Assembly: GCA_946800325.1 (NCBI GenBank)
Contig: OX326958.1
Coordinates: forward strand, 19,614,414 to 19,678,413
DNA: 64,000 nucleotides
Reading direction: 5' to 3'
DNA from: Luzula sylvatica
Lineage: Eukaryota; Streptophyta; Magnoliopsida; Poales; Juncaceae
The first letter of the stretch is position 1. Every line of letters starts with the position of its first letter. The translations under genes and the position numbers were made by a program. The notes under the pieces are model-generated. The model saw only the letters and a program-made list of their open reading frames with translations. It did not search any database and had not been told where the DNA came from. Shown piece by piece: positions 1 through 11,884 of the stretch.

Positions 1-960
1 CAGACAAACAGGAATTATGCTGTAATAATTGCTCAGGTTAGTAAAATGTTTTTGAATTTTTCTTTTCTTTTTTGAACATCATTGATCAGAAATTATTATA
101 AGCAAGGTAACCTTAAATTTGTATTTTCGAAATAGAAATCTCATTCTCATACTCAAAATTGAAATTCCTAATTTTTTTCGACAGGTTCGTGATGCAATCC
201 AGATCCAGATACAATCTTTAGAACTGTTTAGGTAACTAAAATCTTTTCTACTCCAAAAAAATATTTGAATTAAAATTAAATAGCCATGTATTCAATTCTT
301 TTGTATTCAATTCTCATATTTTGTAGGGGGTATTTCGATATTAGTCAGTATATATTTTAATGTATATATGTTTTTACTTTTTTGTGCATATGTGCAGGTG
401 TATCGCAGGCGAGCCCCTCCTTGTTATTAATCATTGAGAAATTTACAAAAAGACCCTCTTCATTATCAGGAATTAGTTGCAAAGATGCCCCTTTCTTCAT
501 TATCAAAATCTCAAAAATGGAGGGGCTTTAAATTATTATATATATAAGCAAGATAACTTTAAATTTGTATTTTGGAATTCCCAATCTTTTTCGACAGATT
601 CGTATTTTGTGTTTTGTGATTTTGTATGATAGGCTGTCGAAATTACCGGCGATACAACTTGCAGTTACCAGTGGTTCCGCCGGTACGACTGGTACGAAGA
701 AAGTCAATGGAGAACAAACTGGGACATGCTTTCGACTGGTAAGGAATACAACACGCGTCGGTACGACAGGTACGGAATACAACTTGTGTTTTGTTTTTTA
801 AGAATTATTTTCGATTATTGTATACATGTAGTTTGGTTCCATCAAGAAGTGGGAGCAAATCGAGCGCCAGCCCATCACTCAAATAACAAGAAAAAATAAA
901 GGTGTTGAAAAAATAAATGATTAATAATTCAATTTAAGCGTCAATTAAATAATAATTGAA
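1..960. other. Intergenic, with a short dispersed direct repeat
   Basis: I see no convincing gene here. The stretch around 85-190 recurs in diverged form at about 531-610: both contain a run reading AATTATTATA...AAGCAAG, then TTTAAATTTGTATTTT and TTTTTCGACAG. Short open frames at 528-801 overlap on opposite strands and have no recognisable content. Probably old repeat debris. Confidence 0.5.
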
Positions 961-999
961 TAATTATAGGTTTTTTGGACAACAATTCAAGCAATAATA

Positions 1000-1640
1000 A
1001 TTAAATAATCAAGGGACCTACCTGGAGGTTAAAGGATTCATGTGAAATTTGAAATTACGAGGGGTTGTATTGCACAAAATCAGAGATCTGAGGATTATTC
1101 CCTTGCATTGAAATTTATATTATAATTATAATTATAATTATAATACTAATCATAATTTTTTTGGACAACGATGCAAGCAATAATAATTGCATAATCAAGG
1201 AGCTGCGTAGAGGTAAAAGGATTAATGTGAAATTTTGAAATTATGAGGGGTTGTATTGCACAAAATCAGAGATCTGAGGATTATTCCCTTGCATTAAAAT
1301 TTATATTATAATACTAATCATAATTTTTTTTGGATAATGATGCAAGCAATAATAATTGCATAACCAAGGAGCTGCGTAGAGGTAAAAGGATTCATGTGAA
1401 TTTTTGAAATTATGAGGGGTTGTACTGCATAAAACCAGAGATGTGAGGATTATTCCCTTACATTGAACTTTATATTATGATACTAATCATAAATTTTTTT
1501 GGACAATGATGGAAGCAACGATAATTGCATAATCAAGGGGTTGTGTAGAGGTGAAAGGATTCATGTAAAATTTTGAAATTATGAGGGGTTGTATTGCATA
1601 CAATAAAAGATGCGCGAATTATTACCTTACGTTGAAATTT
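1000..1640. repeat. Four-unit tandem repeat (about 169-185 bp), subterminal to a Helitron-type end
   Basis: The motif GGATT(C/A)ATGTGAA follows GAGGT..AAAGG and starts at about 1034, 1219, 1388 and 1557, giving spacings of 185, 169 and 169. Each unit also carries a TGAGGGGTTGTATTGCA-type block and a GAGGATTATTCCCTTGCATT-type block. The array lies about 150 bp before the Helitron-like terminus at 1800. It may be a minisatellite inside that element, which is an inference. Confidence 0.8.
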
Positions 1641-1773
1641 ATATTATAATACCATTTTTAGTTATTAACTTATTATATATAATAAGTTAATAATAGATTT
1701 TTTCTATATTTATGATAAATATTGCTACAATTCAAGTTCAAACATAATATATTTTTTTGAATGATTTAACATA

Positions 1774-1800
1774 TTGCGCAAAGCGCGAGGGTTTTGCTAG
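1774..1800 (+). mobile_element. Helitron-type 3' terminus (plus strand)
   Basis: A short GC hairpin (GCGC 1776-1779, loop AAA, GCGC 1783-1786, extended by two flanking pairs, one of them G-T wobble) is followed by GGGTTTTG and CTAG at 1797-1800, then host T. A small hairpin about 10 nt before CTRR, then T, is the defining 3' end of Helitron rolling-circle transposons. The body lies at lower coordinates. I could not place the TC 5' end, and no Rep/helicase coding is visible, so the copy is non-autonomous. Confidence 0.65.
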
Positions 1801-2975
1801 TTCGTGATAATAATCATTTTGCTTGGCTCCCTCAAAAAGAAAGAAAAAATATTGTTTGTTTATCTTTCATAAAAGAAAAATAATAAAATAGTAAACTTTT
1901 TAATGATTTTCCTCTAATCTCTATTAAACTCATCAATGATTTTTTTTCTCCATTTACTGGTGATTTTACTTGAATTTTAAATCATTTTCTTTATATCATC
2001 AATCTATTTAGATCTAACTCTGTTTCAAATATTCCTATAATACCGACAAATTTATTTGAAGATTCTCATCGAATTACAATCACAATACCATTATCATGGA
2101 AGTAACAGATTATAGTTTTTTTTTATAGTTTAGTTGGTTGAATTTAAATTTGTTACGGCTCAACCAATTATGAGTTCAAATTTAGTTGACAATTTGTTTA
2201 TAAAATAAAATTACAGTAAATAGCTACCTTACTAACAAAACAGAAAAAACATTATAATATACCGTTTTGTCATCCTCAAAAGCAATGAGAAAATTAGAAG
2301 ACATGAAATATCATAAATATATATACTATAAAATATGATAATATCATATATCTCCCTTATTTTATTATTTGCTCTAGAAATTTCTAAATCATCCTTGATT
2401 CAATATCTTTGTTTATACATGAAATAATTCGGAAAGTCGAGTGCATTTTTTTTTGTTTTGAAAAACTATGAAATGAGGGTATTCGGATATTTTTCATATT
2501 TTTTGCTGGGATATTTATGGTATTTCACATTTTGGAGGGGTATGTACATGCCATTTTGAGATTTTGTTGGGTACACATGAAATTCCGTCAATAAGAACTC
2601 ATGTTGCCAAACTACAGTATAAATAAATAAAGTTAATATTTATTTTCATCAAAAAAAACAAAAAAAAAACTTCAGTACAAGAATATAAGACTATTAGATA
2701 TTGAAATCTATAGATATATATATGTTAAAAAAAAATCCAAAAACAGAATCCAAGGACTAAAATATATTATTGAAATTAGCAGAATATATTTTGTATGTAG
2801 CAAAATATACTGTTGAAAATATATTATTTTATTCTTAATTTTAGTCATGTTAACATGTTGGATTCAATAATATATTTTGTTCATTTAAATAGTATATTTT
2901 GCTCATTTCATTATTATATTTAGCCTGCGTGAATTTTTTTTTTTTCTCCTTAACAAACATGTGTGTGTGTGTGTG

Positions 2976-3009
<34 letters not shown>
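1801..3009. other. AT-rich intergenic; (TG)n(TA)n microsatellite at its end
   Basis: No gene is seen. About 2961-2977 is a TG run continuing into a TA run that reaches 3009 and abuts the MITE at 3010. TA tracts flank several of the inverted-repeat elements in this window. Confidence 0.6.
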
Positions 3010-3218
3010 GAGGGAGTCTAACCTACTTAATTAAGTACCAAAGTTTTGGTACTTAATGCTTTTACACTATTGGATTTGCATTGAGATTTGTGAATTTAAT
3101 GATGTGCACAAAATTTCATGATCATCATGAGAAAACACAAATCTCAATGCAAATCTAATGGTTAAAAAGCATTAAGTACCAAAATTTTGGTACTTAATTA
3201 AGTAGGTTAGCATCCCTC
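3010..3218. mobile_element. 209-bp palindromic MITE in a TA tract
   Basis: The left end GAGGGAGTCTAACCTACTTA is the inverted complement of the right end TAAGTAGGTTAGCATCCCTC with few mismatches. The complementarity continues inward through TTAATTAAGTACCAAA and a TTTGCATTGAGATTTGTG-type arm, so almost the whole element can fold into one hairpin. TA repeats lie on both sides, consistent with a TA target (Stowaway/mariner-like). The superfamily is not proven because the TA tract hides the target duplication. A diverged relative lies at 18590-18780. Confidence 0.8.
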
Positions 3219-4270
3219 ATATATATATATATTGGTGATTTTAACAAGATACACATTTGTGATTTGCATGGTTATTCGGAATATTATTGGACCCGCTTTT
3301 AAATTTTTATTGGACCCGCTTTTAAGGTCCATATGCAAATCCAATACCAGAAATTCGAAATGGATGATAGTTTTTTAATCCAAATCCAAATGTACCACAG
3401 TAGAATCTAAGACAAAACCACCCAACAATTTATCAGGATTTGTTTTTGTTTATTAAAATTATATGCAGTCAAATTTTGTTGATCCATAACTCTAATCATG
3501 GCTAAATCTCATATCCATATCCATATTGACATGCTTTTATCCATAATAATAGTGTTTACCTCTCCATTTGAGGCATTACTATTCCCTCTAATTTGTTACT
3601 CGCTCCGGAAATAGGCCCAATCTGAGAAAACAGAAAAAACAAAAAACAAAGAGATAAGAAAATAAAAAAATTGAAAGAAATAAGAAAGCCTAGCCCAGTA
3701 AAAAAAGAACAGAACAATTTCAGAAACTTACAAATTTGAGGTTACTAGAATTTTTTGTACTAATGTTTTTTTTCCCAATTTCAGAAATTTTAAAAATTTA
3801 CTTGATTATTATTCAATATTATTGTTCTTTTTTATCTACCAATTTCACAATCATTTATTACTCCGTTGAAATTGCAATTCGACTCAAACATAGATGATTC
3901 TTTTTTATTAAAATATTCGCCGCGTAGCCGCGAGTTTTTTCCTTGTTTAAAAAATTATTTGGATGGAACAAAACATATTGAATTTTTTTCAACTTGATTT
4001 TGTTACATAAGCTTCATGTTCACACTATTATTTAGTCCAAAGAAAACTAAAACAGCAAGAGAGTTTAATTTCAGATTGAATGAAGTCTATATTTTGAAGT
4101 TGAATTTGGAAAACGAAACATGCTCTTAAGGTTCAAGTTTTGTATTAATTAATGAGTAAAAAGTGTTACGGTGTCATGGCCCATGTTACATTTTGATCTA
4201 TGTTTTTCAAATCTTTTTAATTCTACTTATTCTCTAGAAGCGAAGTATTGTTTAAAGAGAAATTATACTT
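3219..4270. other. Intergenic with a degenerate Helitron-like hairpin near 3921-3945
   Basis: No gene is seen. At 3921-3932 CGCG, loop TAGC, CGCG forms a hairpin followed by AGTTTTTTC and CTTG (3942-3945) then T. The layout matches the Helitron 3' end at 1774-1800, but the last four bases are CTTG rather than CTRR, so this is a degenerate or coincidental end. A direct repeat ATTGGACCCGCTTTTAA occurs twice near 3285-3325. Confidence 0.4.
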
Positions 4271-4275
4271 TGTCA

Positions 4276-4990
4276 CTAAATTTCAATGTTAATTATCATG
4301 TTAATTAAGTGGGATGTTTCGTTGATATCTGGTGGCACCATATATACCCTCTTGTTTAAATTACAAATCCGTTGAACTAGTAGATTGGCATGGATGCTTT
4401 GGATTGAAAAAATGCGAGTATTTCTTTCTCGCCAAATTGACCAAACGACAATCGCCCATTTGATTTGTTTCATCATGTCCTCCAACTGTGAGGATCGTTG
4501 CTCGTTCGCAATAATTACCATAAATTCAGTATGGTTTCTACCGGCGTCGAGGGTAGTCCTAACATCTGGTAGATCCTTAATGTGTAGTTCCATTGCGCGA
4601 ACAAGTGTGTTGTCATTTCGAATTCTCACCAATAGGAGCTATAGCTCGGTTTTCTTGTGTCAAGAAGGTTCGATTGTTGAAGGTTAACCATAGGAAGAGA
4701 TGAATCTTGAGTGGTATGTTCAATTGCAGTATTTGGGAAGGCCAAATTACTCGAATCCACGGATCATTTAAAAGCCAGTAAACTTGCCGGGTTTTGTATT
4801 TGGGGTTATCATTCCATTCTGGTTAGTTACCAAGAGTTTGTAAATTGGCCGAAGTTTTGCCAAATTCTTCATAAAATACGAGGCAAATGCCCATGTTGGT
4901 ATCCTATATTAGGTTAAGTTCGCGTGGCCATATATATTCGCGACATAATTTGTCCACGAGGACTCTCTTTCAAAATCGAGCTTGAATAAC
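4276..4990 (-). pseudogene. Decayed LINE ORF2 3' region (zf-RVT / tail)
   Basis: On the minus strand, an interrupted reading contains IPLKIHLFLWLTFNNRT-like sequence around 4700-4640 and then, in the 118-codon frame 4632-4276, a tail with WSIWRERNTRIF. These correspond to the zinc-binding zf-RVT segment and the C-terminal region of plant L1-type LINE ORF2 proteins; the intact LINE in this window has AWLAINNRILT and IWKERNSRIF at the equivalent places. Frames change and stops intervene, so it is a relic. No reverse transcriptase core remains. It is in the opposite orientation to the LINE at 28396-35156. Confidence 0.6.
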
Positions 4991-5706
4991 CATTGATGAG
5001 TAGAGTTTTATTTTGGTCATCTAAATTTATGATTCCCAAGTCAATTCATTGTCGCATGTTAGTCACATACGCGAGTCGAGACCATACGGATTCTTAGTTA
5101 GCCCTTTTTCTGTTCTCTCATTAAAATGAAAAAATATTATTATTATTATTATTATTATGACAAGAACTCTTTGTCAAATTCAATGGGTGGAATTCAAGGT
5201 TCAGGTCTCGCATTCTAAGCATTTTGTCGAAATGCTTAGAACACGGCACTTCTAAATAACAAATAAACTCCAAATTATAAAAATAATTAAATTGTAAATA
5301 TTTTGATATAATTCTTTTTCTCTTTGAGTTTTAATCTAGTTTAATTTAGTCATGAATGACAATTATTTTAACAATATAGATATACTTTGGAAGAATATTA
5401 AGCAAAATTGATTTGCGAGTGAGTGGAATTTAGATTTTGCAATTTTTCGTTCTGACAGATTAAGAAATTAATACCCAAACAAGTTTCCCCCTTTTGGATT
5501 TCATACATTTTCATTTCTTATACCAATTTATCAAGGAAAATCCTATTAGTAAATCAATGAAAAGAAAAATAACCCCCAATTTCATTACTAATTTACACAA
5601 GTCCATACAATATCCCTCGAATCACAAAAGAAAAGAAAGAAATTAAACCCGCACAAAACCCTACACACAATCATACAGACCAAAAAAGCAAGAAAAATCC
5701 TTCTAT
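4991..5706. other. Intergenic; (TTA)n microsatellite near 5137-5158
   Basis: About 700 bp without a recognisable gene. It includes a short ATT/TTA microsatellite. The last 100-150 bp are probably the 3' untranslated region of the minus-strand gene ending at 5707. Confidence 0.5.
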
Positions 5707-6060
5707 TCAATGGGCAGCAACAAAATCAGATGCAAACAAATCCACAGCTGCAGAATCATCAAGATCTTGAATCGGAGAAGGGGGAACAAAAATCACATAC
5801 TTGGAGGCACATAGTTTCTTCCTCTGAGGACAACTCACTCCAATCACTCTCCGCCCAAAGAAGCACGGAGATCCGTCGGTCTGTTGTTGTTCTTGCGGCG
5901 GCGACTCAGGCGGCGGCGAGATGAAAACAAACGGCACAGATCGGTGTTGTACGGCGAGCGAAATCAGCTTCGAATCTCGCATCCTAGCAAGCGCACCTGG
6001 CCTGAGAAACCGATTGTGGTTTCTTCTTTTCAGAGAAAGAGAAATACTTCGCTTCTTCAT
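5707..6060 (-). CDS. Small conserved plant protein, 117 aa, function unknown
   Basis: Single-exon frame of 117 codons on the minus strand. The basic N-terminus is MKKRSISLSLKRRNHNRFL, followed by RPGALARMRDSK. The middle is rich in P and Q (about residues 50-62). The C-terminal part contains VIFVPPSPIQDLDDSAAVDL and ends at AAH. The RNRFLRPGALA-type N-terminus is one I associate with short uncharacterised plant proteins, so a real gene is likely; the function is not known. Just upstream on the sense strand (about 6061-6105) is a CT/GA-rich leader, common in plant 5' UTRs. Higher GC than its surroundings supports coding. Opposite-strand frames here are shadows. Confidence 0.6.
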   Translation of the reverse strand: MKKRSISLSLKRRNHNRFLRPGALARMRDSKLISLAVQHRSVPFVFISPPPESPPQEQQQTDGSPCFFGRRVIGVSCPQRKKLCASKYVIFVPPSPIQDLDDSAAVDLFASDFVAAH

Positions 6061-6066
6061 CGTTAC

Positions 6067-6098
<32 letters not shown>

Positions 6099-6199
6099 AT
6101 TTGGGGGGAATGGAAAATATAAGGAGGGAAAAGGAGGCGGTTTTATCATTCGAAAAGGAAGGAAGGGAGGGAAACGGCGAAGAAAGTGTGACAAAGAAC

Positions 6200-6640
6200 C
6201 ATTCTTTTAATGGGCTTTTTGGGCCTTACATATTTACTCTTCCAAAAATTCTAAATATCATATTTGCCCTTCTACAAATCCAAAATATCATTTTTACCCT
6301 TTCAAAAATTCCGAAATATCATCATAATTGCCCTTTCACAACTTACAAAATTTTAAAACAAACTACCTATAAATTATTAACTTTTTAACATATTTTTCTC
6401 AAGAATACTATGTGAATTATAAACATAAAGAAACAAATTCATGATCCCAAAACCCATTCCTCTATAAATTATAAATATCATATTTACCCTTCTACAAGTC
6501 CAAAATATCATTTTTACCCTTTGAAAAATCTGAAATATCATTATTCCCCTTTTACAATTTACAAAATATAAAAAAAAAATACCTAAATTATTAATGTGTG
6601 GTAAATAATTTTCTCAAGAATACAAAGAATACTATATAAA
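6200..6640. repeat. Short tandem-like repeats between two minus-strand genes
   Basis: The motif AAATATCAT(A/T)TT(T/A)(A/G)CCCTT recurs with variants at about 6246, 6282, 6313, 6475, 6505 and 6536, interspersed with TTCTACAA and CCAAAATATC. It lies between the 5' end of the 117-codon gene and the 3' end of the PPR gene. Similar ATTACCCCT-type blocks appear near 14900-15000 and 37620-37700. Confidence 0.55.
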
Positions 6641-6658
6641 AAAATAAAGAAACAAAAT

Positions 6659-8392
6659 TCACGACCCCCAAATCGCACACCAACAATTATCGATCGATCT
6701 CCAAACACTCTTTCTATTAAATACACCCTTCAAAACCATCTCCCAAACATGCTTACCGGGCACGATAAACAACCCCAACATCACCCCCAAAATCTCCCCC
6801 GCAGCTTTAAATCTACCTCTCGTACCCAATCTCACCACCAAACCTTCCAAAAATTCGCGCTTTTTTCCCTCCTTTAATTCCCGCAAAAAAATATTACACG
6901 TACATAAATCAGGATCGCACCCCGAATCCAACATTTTGGTTAACAAATTCATCGCACGTGCCATGTCACTGAATTTTAATAACCCGTTCAAGATTATGTT
7001 ATACGTGACCACATCGGGCGCCACGTCATCACGGGCTAACATGTCGTAAAATAATCTGAGCCCTCCATCTACTAATCCAACGTCACAGAGCCCTTTGATC
7101 ATCGAAGTATACACGACCACGTCTGGTTCGCAACCTTTACTCAACATGTTTTTCCAAACCATCATGCCGTCTTTTAGTCTACCATGATCGCATAATCCTT
7201 TTATTAGTATGCTGTAGCAAATTTTATTAGGGTCTAGATCCGCATCCACCATGGCGCGCCACGTGTCGAGTGCTTGTGAAGTTTTGCCCGAATTGAAGTA
7301 TCCTTTAATTAAAGAACTATAAGTCATTAAATTCGGTGCGCAATTTTCGTTGGTCATTTTGCGAAAAGCCCCCTCTGCTTCTTCCATTTTACAATGACTT
7401 GCCAGACCGTCGATTAAAGCCGAGTATAAAACCGTGTTCGGTTTGATCCCTTTTGAGAGCATTTCTTCCCAAACCCTAATTGCTTCGTCAGGTTTGTGAT
7501 GTTTGAAGAAGCCATTGATGATAGCACAGTAAATGAACTCGTTAGGCTTGACTCCATTTGAGTCAGTCATTTGATCGAGCACTCTGAGTGCGTCAAATGG
7601 ACGGCCGAGATTCACCAAACCATGAACGATCGCACCATACGTATGGGCTGCTGGTTTCAACCCGTCCAAGCTCATCTGACGAAGCACTGATGACGTGGCA
7701 TTAGCACGGCCATTGATCAGTAGTCCGTGTATTAATGTATTGTAGGTAGCAAGAGAGGGTTTACACCCTTTCAAAAGCATGAATTTGTATATTTTCGATG
7801 CTGATTTGGTATCTCGGGATCGAAAGTACGAAGAAAGAATCGGGTTAAACACGGCTGGAGTAGGGGTAATGGATGGGTCCAGTAGCATTTCGTGCAGGAG
7901 AGAAACCGCATCGGATGTCCTCCCCAGAACGGAAAAACTGGAGATGATCGTAGAATAAGTGTAGGCATCAGGTTTGAGCCCTCGGCGAGGGATTTCGTAA
8001 TGTAAAATGTGCAAGTGGGTGCTGATTGAAAATGGTGAGAGAGATTTCAGAAGAAGATTAAATGACAAGATACTTGGTCTTAAATAACGAAAACGGCGAA
8101 GGGCAGAGAGGAAAAATGGCAGAGAAAGGGGCAGAGGAAGAGGAGGAAAAGAGGAGAGGATGGAGTTCAAGGCTGGCAATGAAGGCGGGTCTACAGTAAG
8201 GAAGATGCGGATGGAATTAAGGGGAGAGGAGGAGGAGGAGGAGCAAGAAGGAGAATAAGAATGAGCACAAGCTTCGTCTTCGTGGTGAGGGAGAGGAGGG
8301 GAAGAGGACATAGTAATGGCGTTAGGGTTTTTGAGGGAGGAGGGAGAACCATCGTTAGGAATGCAACTGAAGGAATACGATTCCCGGTTCAA
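6659..8392 (-). CDS. P-type pentatricopeptide repeat (PPR) protein, 577 aa
   Basis: Intronless 577-codon gene. The N-terminal 80 or so residues are Ser/Pro/Leu rich, fitting an organelle transit peptide. From about residue 120 to 520 there is a run of roughly ten 35-residue P-class PPR motifs, with signatures such as LKPDAYTYSTIISSF, CKPSLATYNTLIHGL, IKPNTVLYSALIDGL, CEPDVVVYTSMIKGLC and VAPDVVTYNIILNGLL. No E, DYW or SMR domain follows; the protein ends in a short non-repeat tail. P-class PPR proteins bind organellar RNA in a sequence-specific way and act in its stability, splicing or translation. The family around Arabidopsis At4g20090 (EMB1025) is a plausible relative, not proven. The first ATG (8392) was taken; Met28 is an alternative start. 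The gene is divergent from CRIPT, 201 bp apart. Confidence 0.93.
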   Translation of the reverse strand: MNRESYSFSCIPNDGSPSSLKNPNAITMSSSPPLPHHEDEACAHSYSPSCSSSSSSPLNSIRIFLTVDPPSLPALNSILSSFPPLPLPLSLPFFLSALRRFRYLRPSILSFNLLLKSLSPFSISTHLHILHYEIPRRGLKPDAYTYSTIISSFSVLGRTSDAVSLLHEMLLDPSITPTPAVFNPILSSYFRSRDTKSASKIYKFMLLKGCKPSLATYNTLIHGLLINGRANATSSVLRQMSLDGLKPAAHTYGAIVHGLVNLGRPFDALRVLDQMTDSNGVKPNEFIYCAIINGFFKHHKPDEAIRVWEEMLSKGIKPNTVLYSALIDGLASHCKMEEAEGAFRKMTNENCAPNLMTYSSLIKGYFNSGKTSQALDTWRAMVDADLDPNKICYSILIKGLCDHGRLKDGMMVWKNMLSKGCEPDVVVYTSMIKGLCDVGLVDGGLRLFYDMLARDDVAPDVVTYNIILNGLLKFSDMARAMNLLTKMLDSGCDPDLCTCNIFLRELKEGKKREFLEGLVVRLGTRGRFKAAGEILGVMLGLFIVPGKHVWEMVLKGVFNRKSVWRSIDNCWCAIWGS

Positions 8393-8593
8393 CCAGCCAG
8401 AGGCAACAATTCAATTCTCGGCTTTTGTAAATACAGAATTTGGATTCTCGGATTTCTATTCCCTTAGTCGGTTCATTTTATTGGACTTTCCATGAACTTG
8501 CCATAAATAATCCCCTCTTTTTATTGTTGGTATTTTCATCGTTTCCGTCGAGAAGAGAAGCGAAACCCTAGTCTAGGATTAAAGAAGAGCGAT
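8393..8593. promoter_or_regulatory. Compact divergent promoter shared by the PPR and CRIPT genes
   Basis: Only 201 bp separate the two start codons, which face away from each other, so both 5' UTRs and promoters must fit here or inside the genes. The CRIPT side contains AAACCCTAG (about 8562-8570), a motif common in promoters of plant ribosome- and growth-related genes (telo-box-like). No clear TATA box is visible, typical of housekeeping genes. Confidence 0.55.
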
Positions 8594-9359
8594 ATGGTTT
8601 GTGGAAAGTGTAAGCTTCGATTCTCGATTATTTGCTTGATAATTTGTAGTTTTTACTTCAATTTTGTGGTTAAAGGCCCTAATTTTGGTTGTAATTGAAT
8701 CTTCGAATTTTGATCTGTAGGTGAGAAGAAGTTGGCGAAAGTTATTGTCCCGGACAAATGGAAGGATGGGGCGAGCAATACAACAGAGGGCGGTGGCCGC
8801 AAGATCAATGAGAACAAGTTGCTTTCTAAGAAGAACAGGTTAGCAATTTCTCTCAAAATTTGATTTCTTTCTTGATTTTCTTGGTCAAGTTTCATGATTT
8901 ATGGTGTTGAACTTTGAACTTAGGGATATTTCATAGGGATTCAGGGTCAATTTGAACGATTTTTAATGGTTCTTTATTTGATTTCTCCTAATTGTGTTAA
9001 TAATTTGATTTAATAGGGATTCAGTGTTAATTTGAAGGATTTTTAATGGATTTTTGATTGATTATTAATAGATGGGCTCCGTATGGGAAGAACGCATGTA
9101 ACAAGTGCACCATATGCAAGCAACAAGTTCACCAAGATGGCAAGTATTGCCACACTTGTGCTTATTCTAAAGGTTAATATATATATTCCCCTAATTTCCT
9201 TCATTTAAATTCATTTAATTCTAGGTATTTCTTCAATGTTCTTTTTTCGATTATTGATTGATTCTTTGTTTTTTGTCTTTTTCCTCACGTGTAGGAGTTT
9301 GCGCTATGTGTGGAAAACAAGTGTTAGATACTAAGCTCTACAAACAAAGCAACGTATAA
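8594..9359 (+). CDS. CRIPT: CRIPT homologue (cysteine-rich PDZ-binding protein), 4 exons
   Basis: Exons 8594-8609, 8721-8838, 9072-9172 and 9295-9359, all with GT-AG borders and continuous frame, give a protein of about 99 residues. It starts MVCGKCEKKLAKVIVPDKWK and continues through GGRKINENKLLSKKNRWAPY. CxxC pairs (CGKC, CNKC/CTIC, CHTC, CAMC) are spread through it, and it ends near KLYKQSNV. This matches the CRIPT family over its full length; the cysteines are expected to bind zinc. CRIPT is conserved across eukaryotes and has been found in the minor (U12) spliceosome; the PDZ interaction named in animals is probably not the plant role. The 16-nt first exon would be missed by simple frame searches. 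The start is set by the conserved MVCxKCE beginning. Confidence 0.95.
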
Positions 9360-11621
9360 TTCGTGTTTCGCTATGTTATGTATAAACTTTGAATATTAAT
9401 GTTACTTTTCAATTTTCATTAATGCTTTATCTTGTTTGTGGTTAGCATTATTTTTCCTCGATCGATCGATTAATAACTGTAAGACTAATTCGGCTTGTGT
9501 AATGTAATGATTCCCATTCATGGTTAAATTCTTCCTTGATCAGATCAAAATGTGATTATTTTCCAAATTTGAAACAATAAGATCCTACATGAACATATAT
9601 TAGGAAAATATTTTTTGCGGCGATGAATTATCAATTTTTATGATAATAATGTCAATGTAATCTAAAAATAAAAATATTACACTATTTTAGGTTATGGATG
9701 CAAATGACGTGTTTGTTTATTAAATATTGATACATATATTAGTGACATTCTATTATAATATTTGAGAAATTATGCATTTTTCGCAAAAAATAAATAACAA
9801 CAAATATTATATCATTGTTCGTAAAAATTCAATCAACTTTAATAAATTATTGATCCAAAAAGAATATCGAAATTTAATTTAGCAAAAACACAATTATAAA
9901 TTATTTAACATTGTTATAAAATAAAGAACAAAAGAGAAAGAGAATTGAAGGAGACAATATTTTTTATTGAATGAGTTGGGAAATACAATAACCATTATCC
10001 ACTTTATATAGTAGAGAGTGAGTGCAGGTCAAGAAATTTCTTGTCATTTTAAACGTTACAATACAAGTAAATAATACAATATCAAATATACTAAATATCC
10101 TATAATTAATGTTTCCATCTTCACAAGATTTATTGCTTGACATACATATTATTATATTCATAACAAACATTATATTATTGGTTTAAATATACAACTTTAA
10201 AAATAACAATATTATTCGATATATACTTACAAGGTTGAAGTTTTTATAAAGTTAAATTCCTAAAAATATCATTAATATTTGATGTATGTTCTATAATATT
10301 CTATAAACTTGTATTAGTATTTCATTTATCATTGTATTCGTGCGTCATCATTAGTATTTCGGTCAACGCCATTAATGTAGATGGTCCGACATTCTAAAAA
10401 TGCTTAAAATTGATTGTAAAATAATGAACAAAAATTTCAACGACTAAATTATGACCATAAAAAATCAACGCATAATCGATGGTCTGGATTTTGTCACGTA
10501 TTATGATCTAACATTTGGTCTTTTAAAAATGTTCAAAATTAGTTGTAGGATATTAGACACATAAATTTCCTAAAAACAGAATGTGACCATAAAATCAGTG
10601 TTTATACTCAATGCTCCAAATTTTGTATCTAACATTGAAATAATATAGTGATGCGAATATGCGATGCGGCACAAGAGGACTTGGCACTCATTTGGGTGAA
10701 AAATAATGATTTAGCTAAATTTGAAAGGAAACTGGACTTTAAATACTACAATTGGCTGCTAATAAATGTAAACAGGTTGTAATTCATCCACATATAACAA
10801 AATACAATAAATATTATGTATATATAATAATATACTAAAATTCAAATCAAACCGCAACGTGTATATAAAAATGTATTATGTATGTATAACAATGTATAAT
10901 AACGTGTATTAGGAATTAGGATAGTACTCACGCTACGTGTCGATCAATATACTTCTATTTCTATTTTAATATGAAATTATTTTTTTATGACAATTAAAAA
11001 ATCATTTTAACAATTGTATCACAATATATTTTATTTAATGAGATTTTTAAAACTCGATTAAGAATAACCATACGTATTTTAAGCAAATTTTTCATTTTTA
11101 TCATATAATAAAGTATTATATTATTATTCTAGTTCGTAATGTACGTGCAATACCAAATGTAGAAATATTAAACCATACAAGTTATGTATGTACTGCAGAC
11201 TTGATTATATAATAAACTAATAGTTAATACTAATATTATTTCTATCTGGAAATAAATTACAAATTATACACTATATCACATTTAATTGAGAAAAAAAAAT
11301 ATGAAAAACTAGTATCAAAATTTAAGCAAAAATGTAATTAGAAATATTATTTTCATGAAATTTTTACACTTTTAAAAGTAACAATAATATCTCCTCTTCT
11401 ATATTTATTATTTTTTAAAAATTGTATTCATAGTTTATTAACCAAACCACAAAAATAAGGAACTTAGTATTTTGTAATATTCTTAAAATAATAGTTCTAA
11501 AATACTAATAATAATACTTAAATATCAATTATCTTTAATTGTATCTTCTTTCATAAAAATTTAAAATGTTGAAAAGAATATGTAATGCACGTATGAAAAA
11601 TATAAGAATAAAGTTAAGAGG
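9360..11621. other. Long AT-rich intergenic region, no gene seen
   Basis: About 2.2 kb of AT-rich DNA after the CRIPT 3' end. Two related stretches at about 10380-10490 and 10500-10620 share CTAAAAATG.TTAAAATT..TTGTA, ATTATGACCATAAAA and a closing ATTTTGT; a similar unit lies at 27620-27740. This looks like a dispersed, diverged repeat family rather than a gene. Confidence 0.5.
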
Positions 11622-11884
11622 CCATATACAGTACCCCCTCATTTCCCGCAACACCCTCTATTCCCTAATTAATGGTTAATTAGGAAAGTAATTAACAAAA
11701 ATACACTCTATTAACAATTAAATAATATATAATTAAAATACATATACATTAACATTTCTTAAATAATATCAATTAACTGTTAATAGGATGTACTTTTATT
11801 AATTATCATGATAATTAATCACCATTTAACCATTAATACATGATATAGAGGATGTGGTGGGGAAATGAGGGGATATGATATATA
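11622..11884. mobile_element. MITE with inverted CCCCTCATTTCCC ends
   Basis: The left end CATATACAGTACCCCCTCAT continues into TTCCCGCAACACCCTCTAT. The right end ATAGAGGATGTGGTGGGGAA continues into ATGAGGGGATATGATATATA, which is its inverted complement with a few differences. Inner arms (TTAATGGTTAATTAGG / CCATTTAACCATTAAT) extend the pairing. About 263 bp and non-coding. No clean target duplication was identified. Confidence 0.65.
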
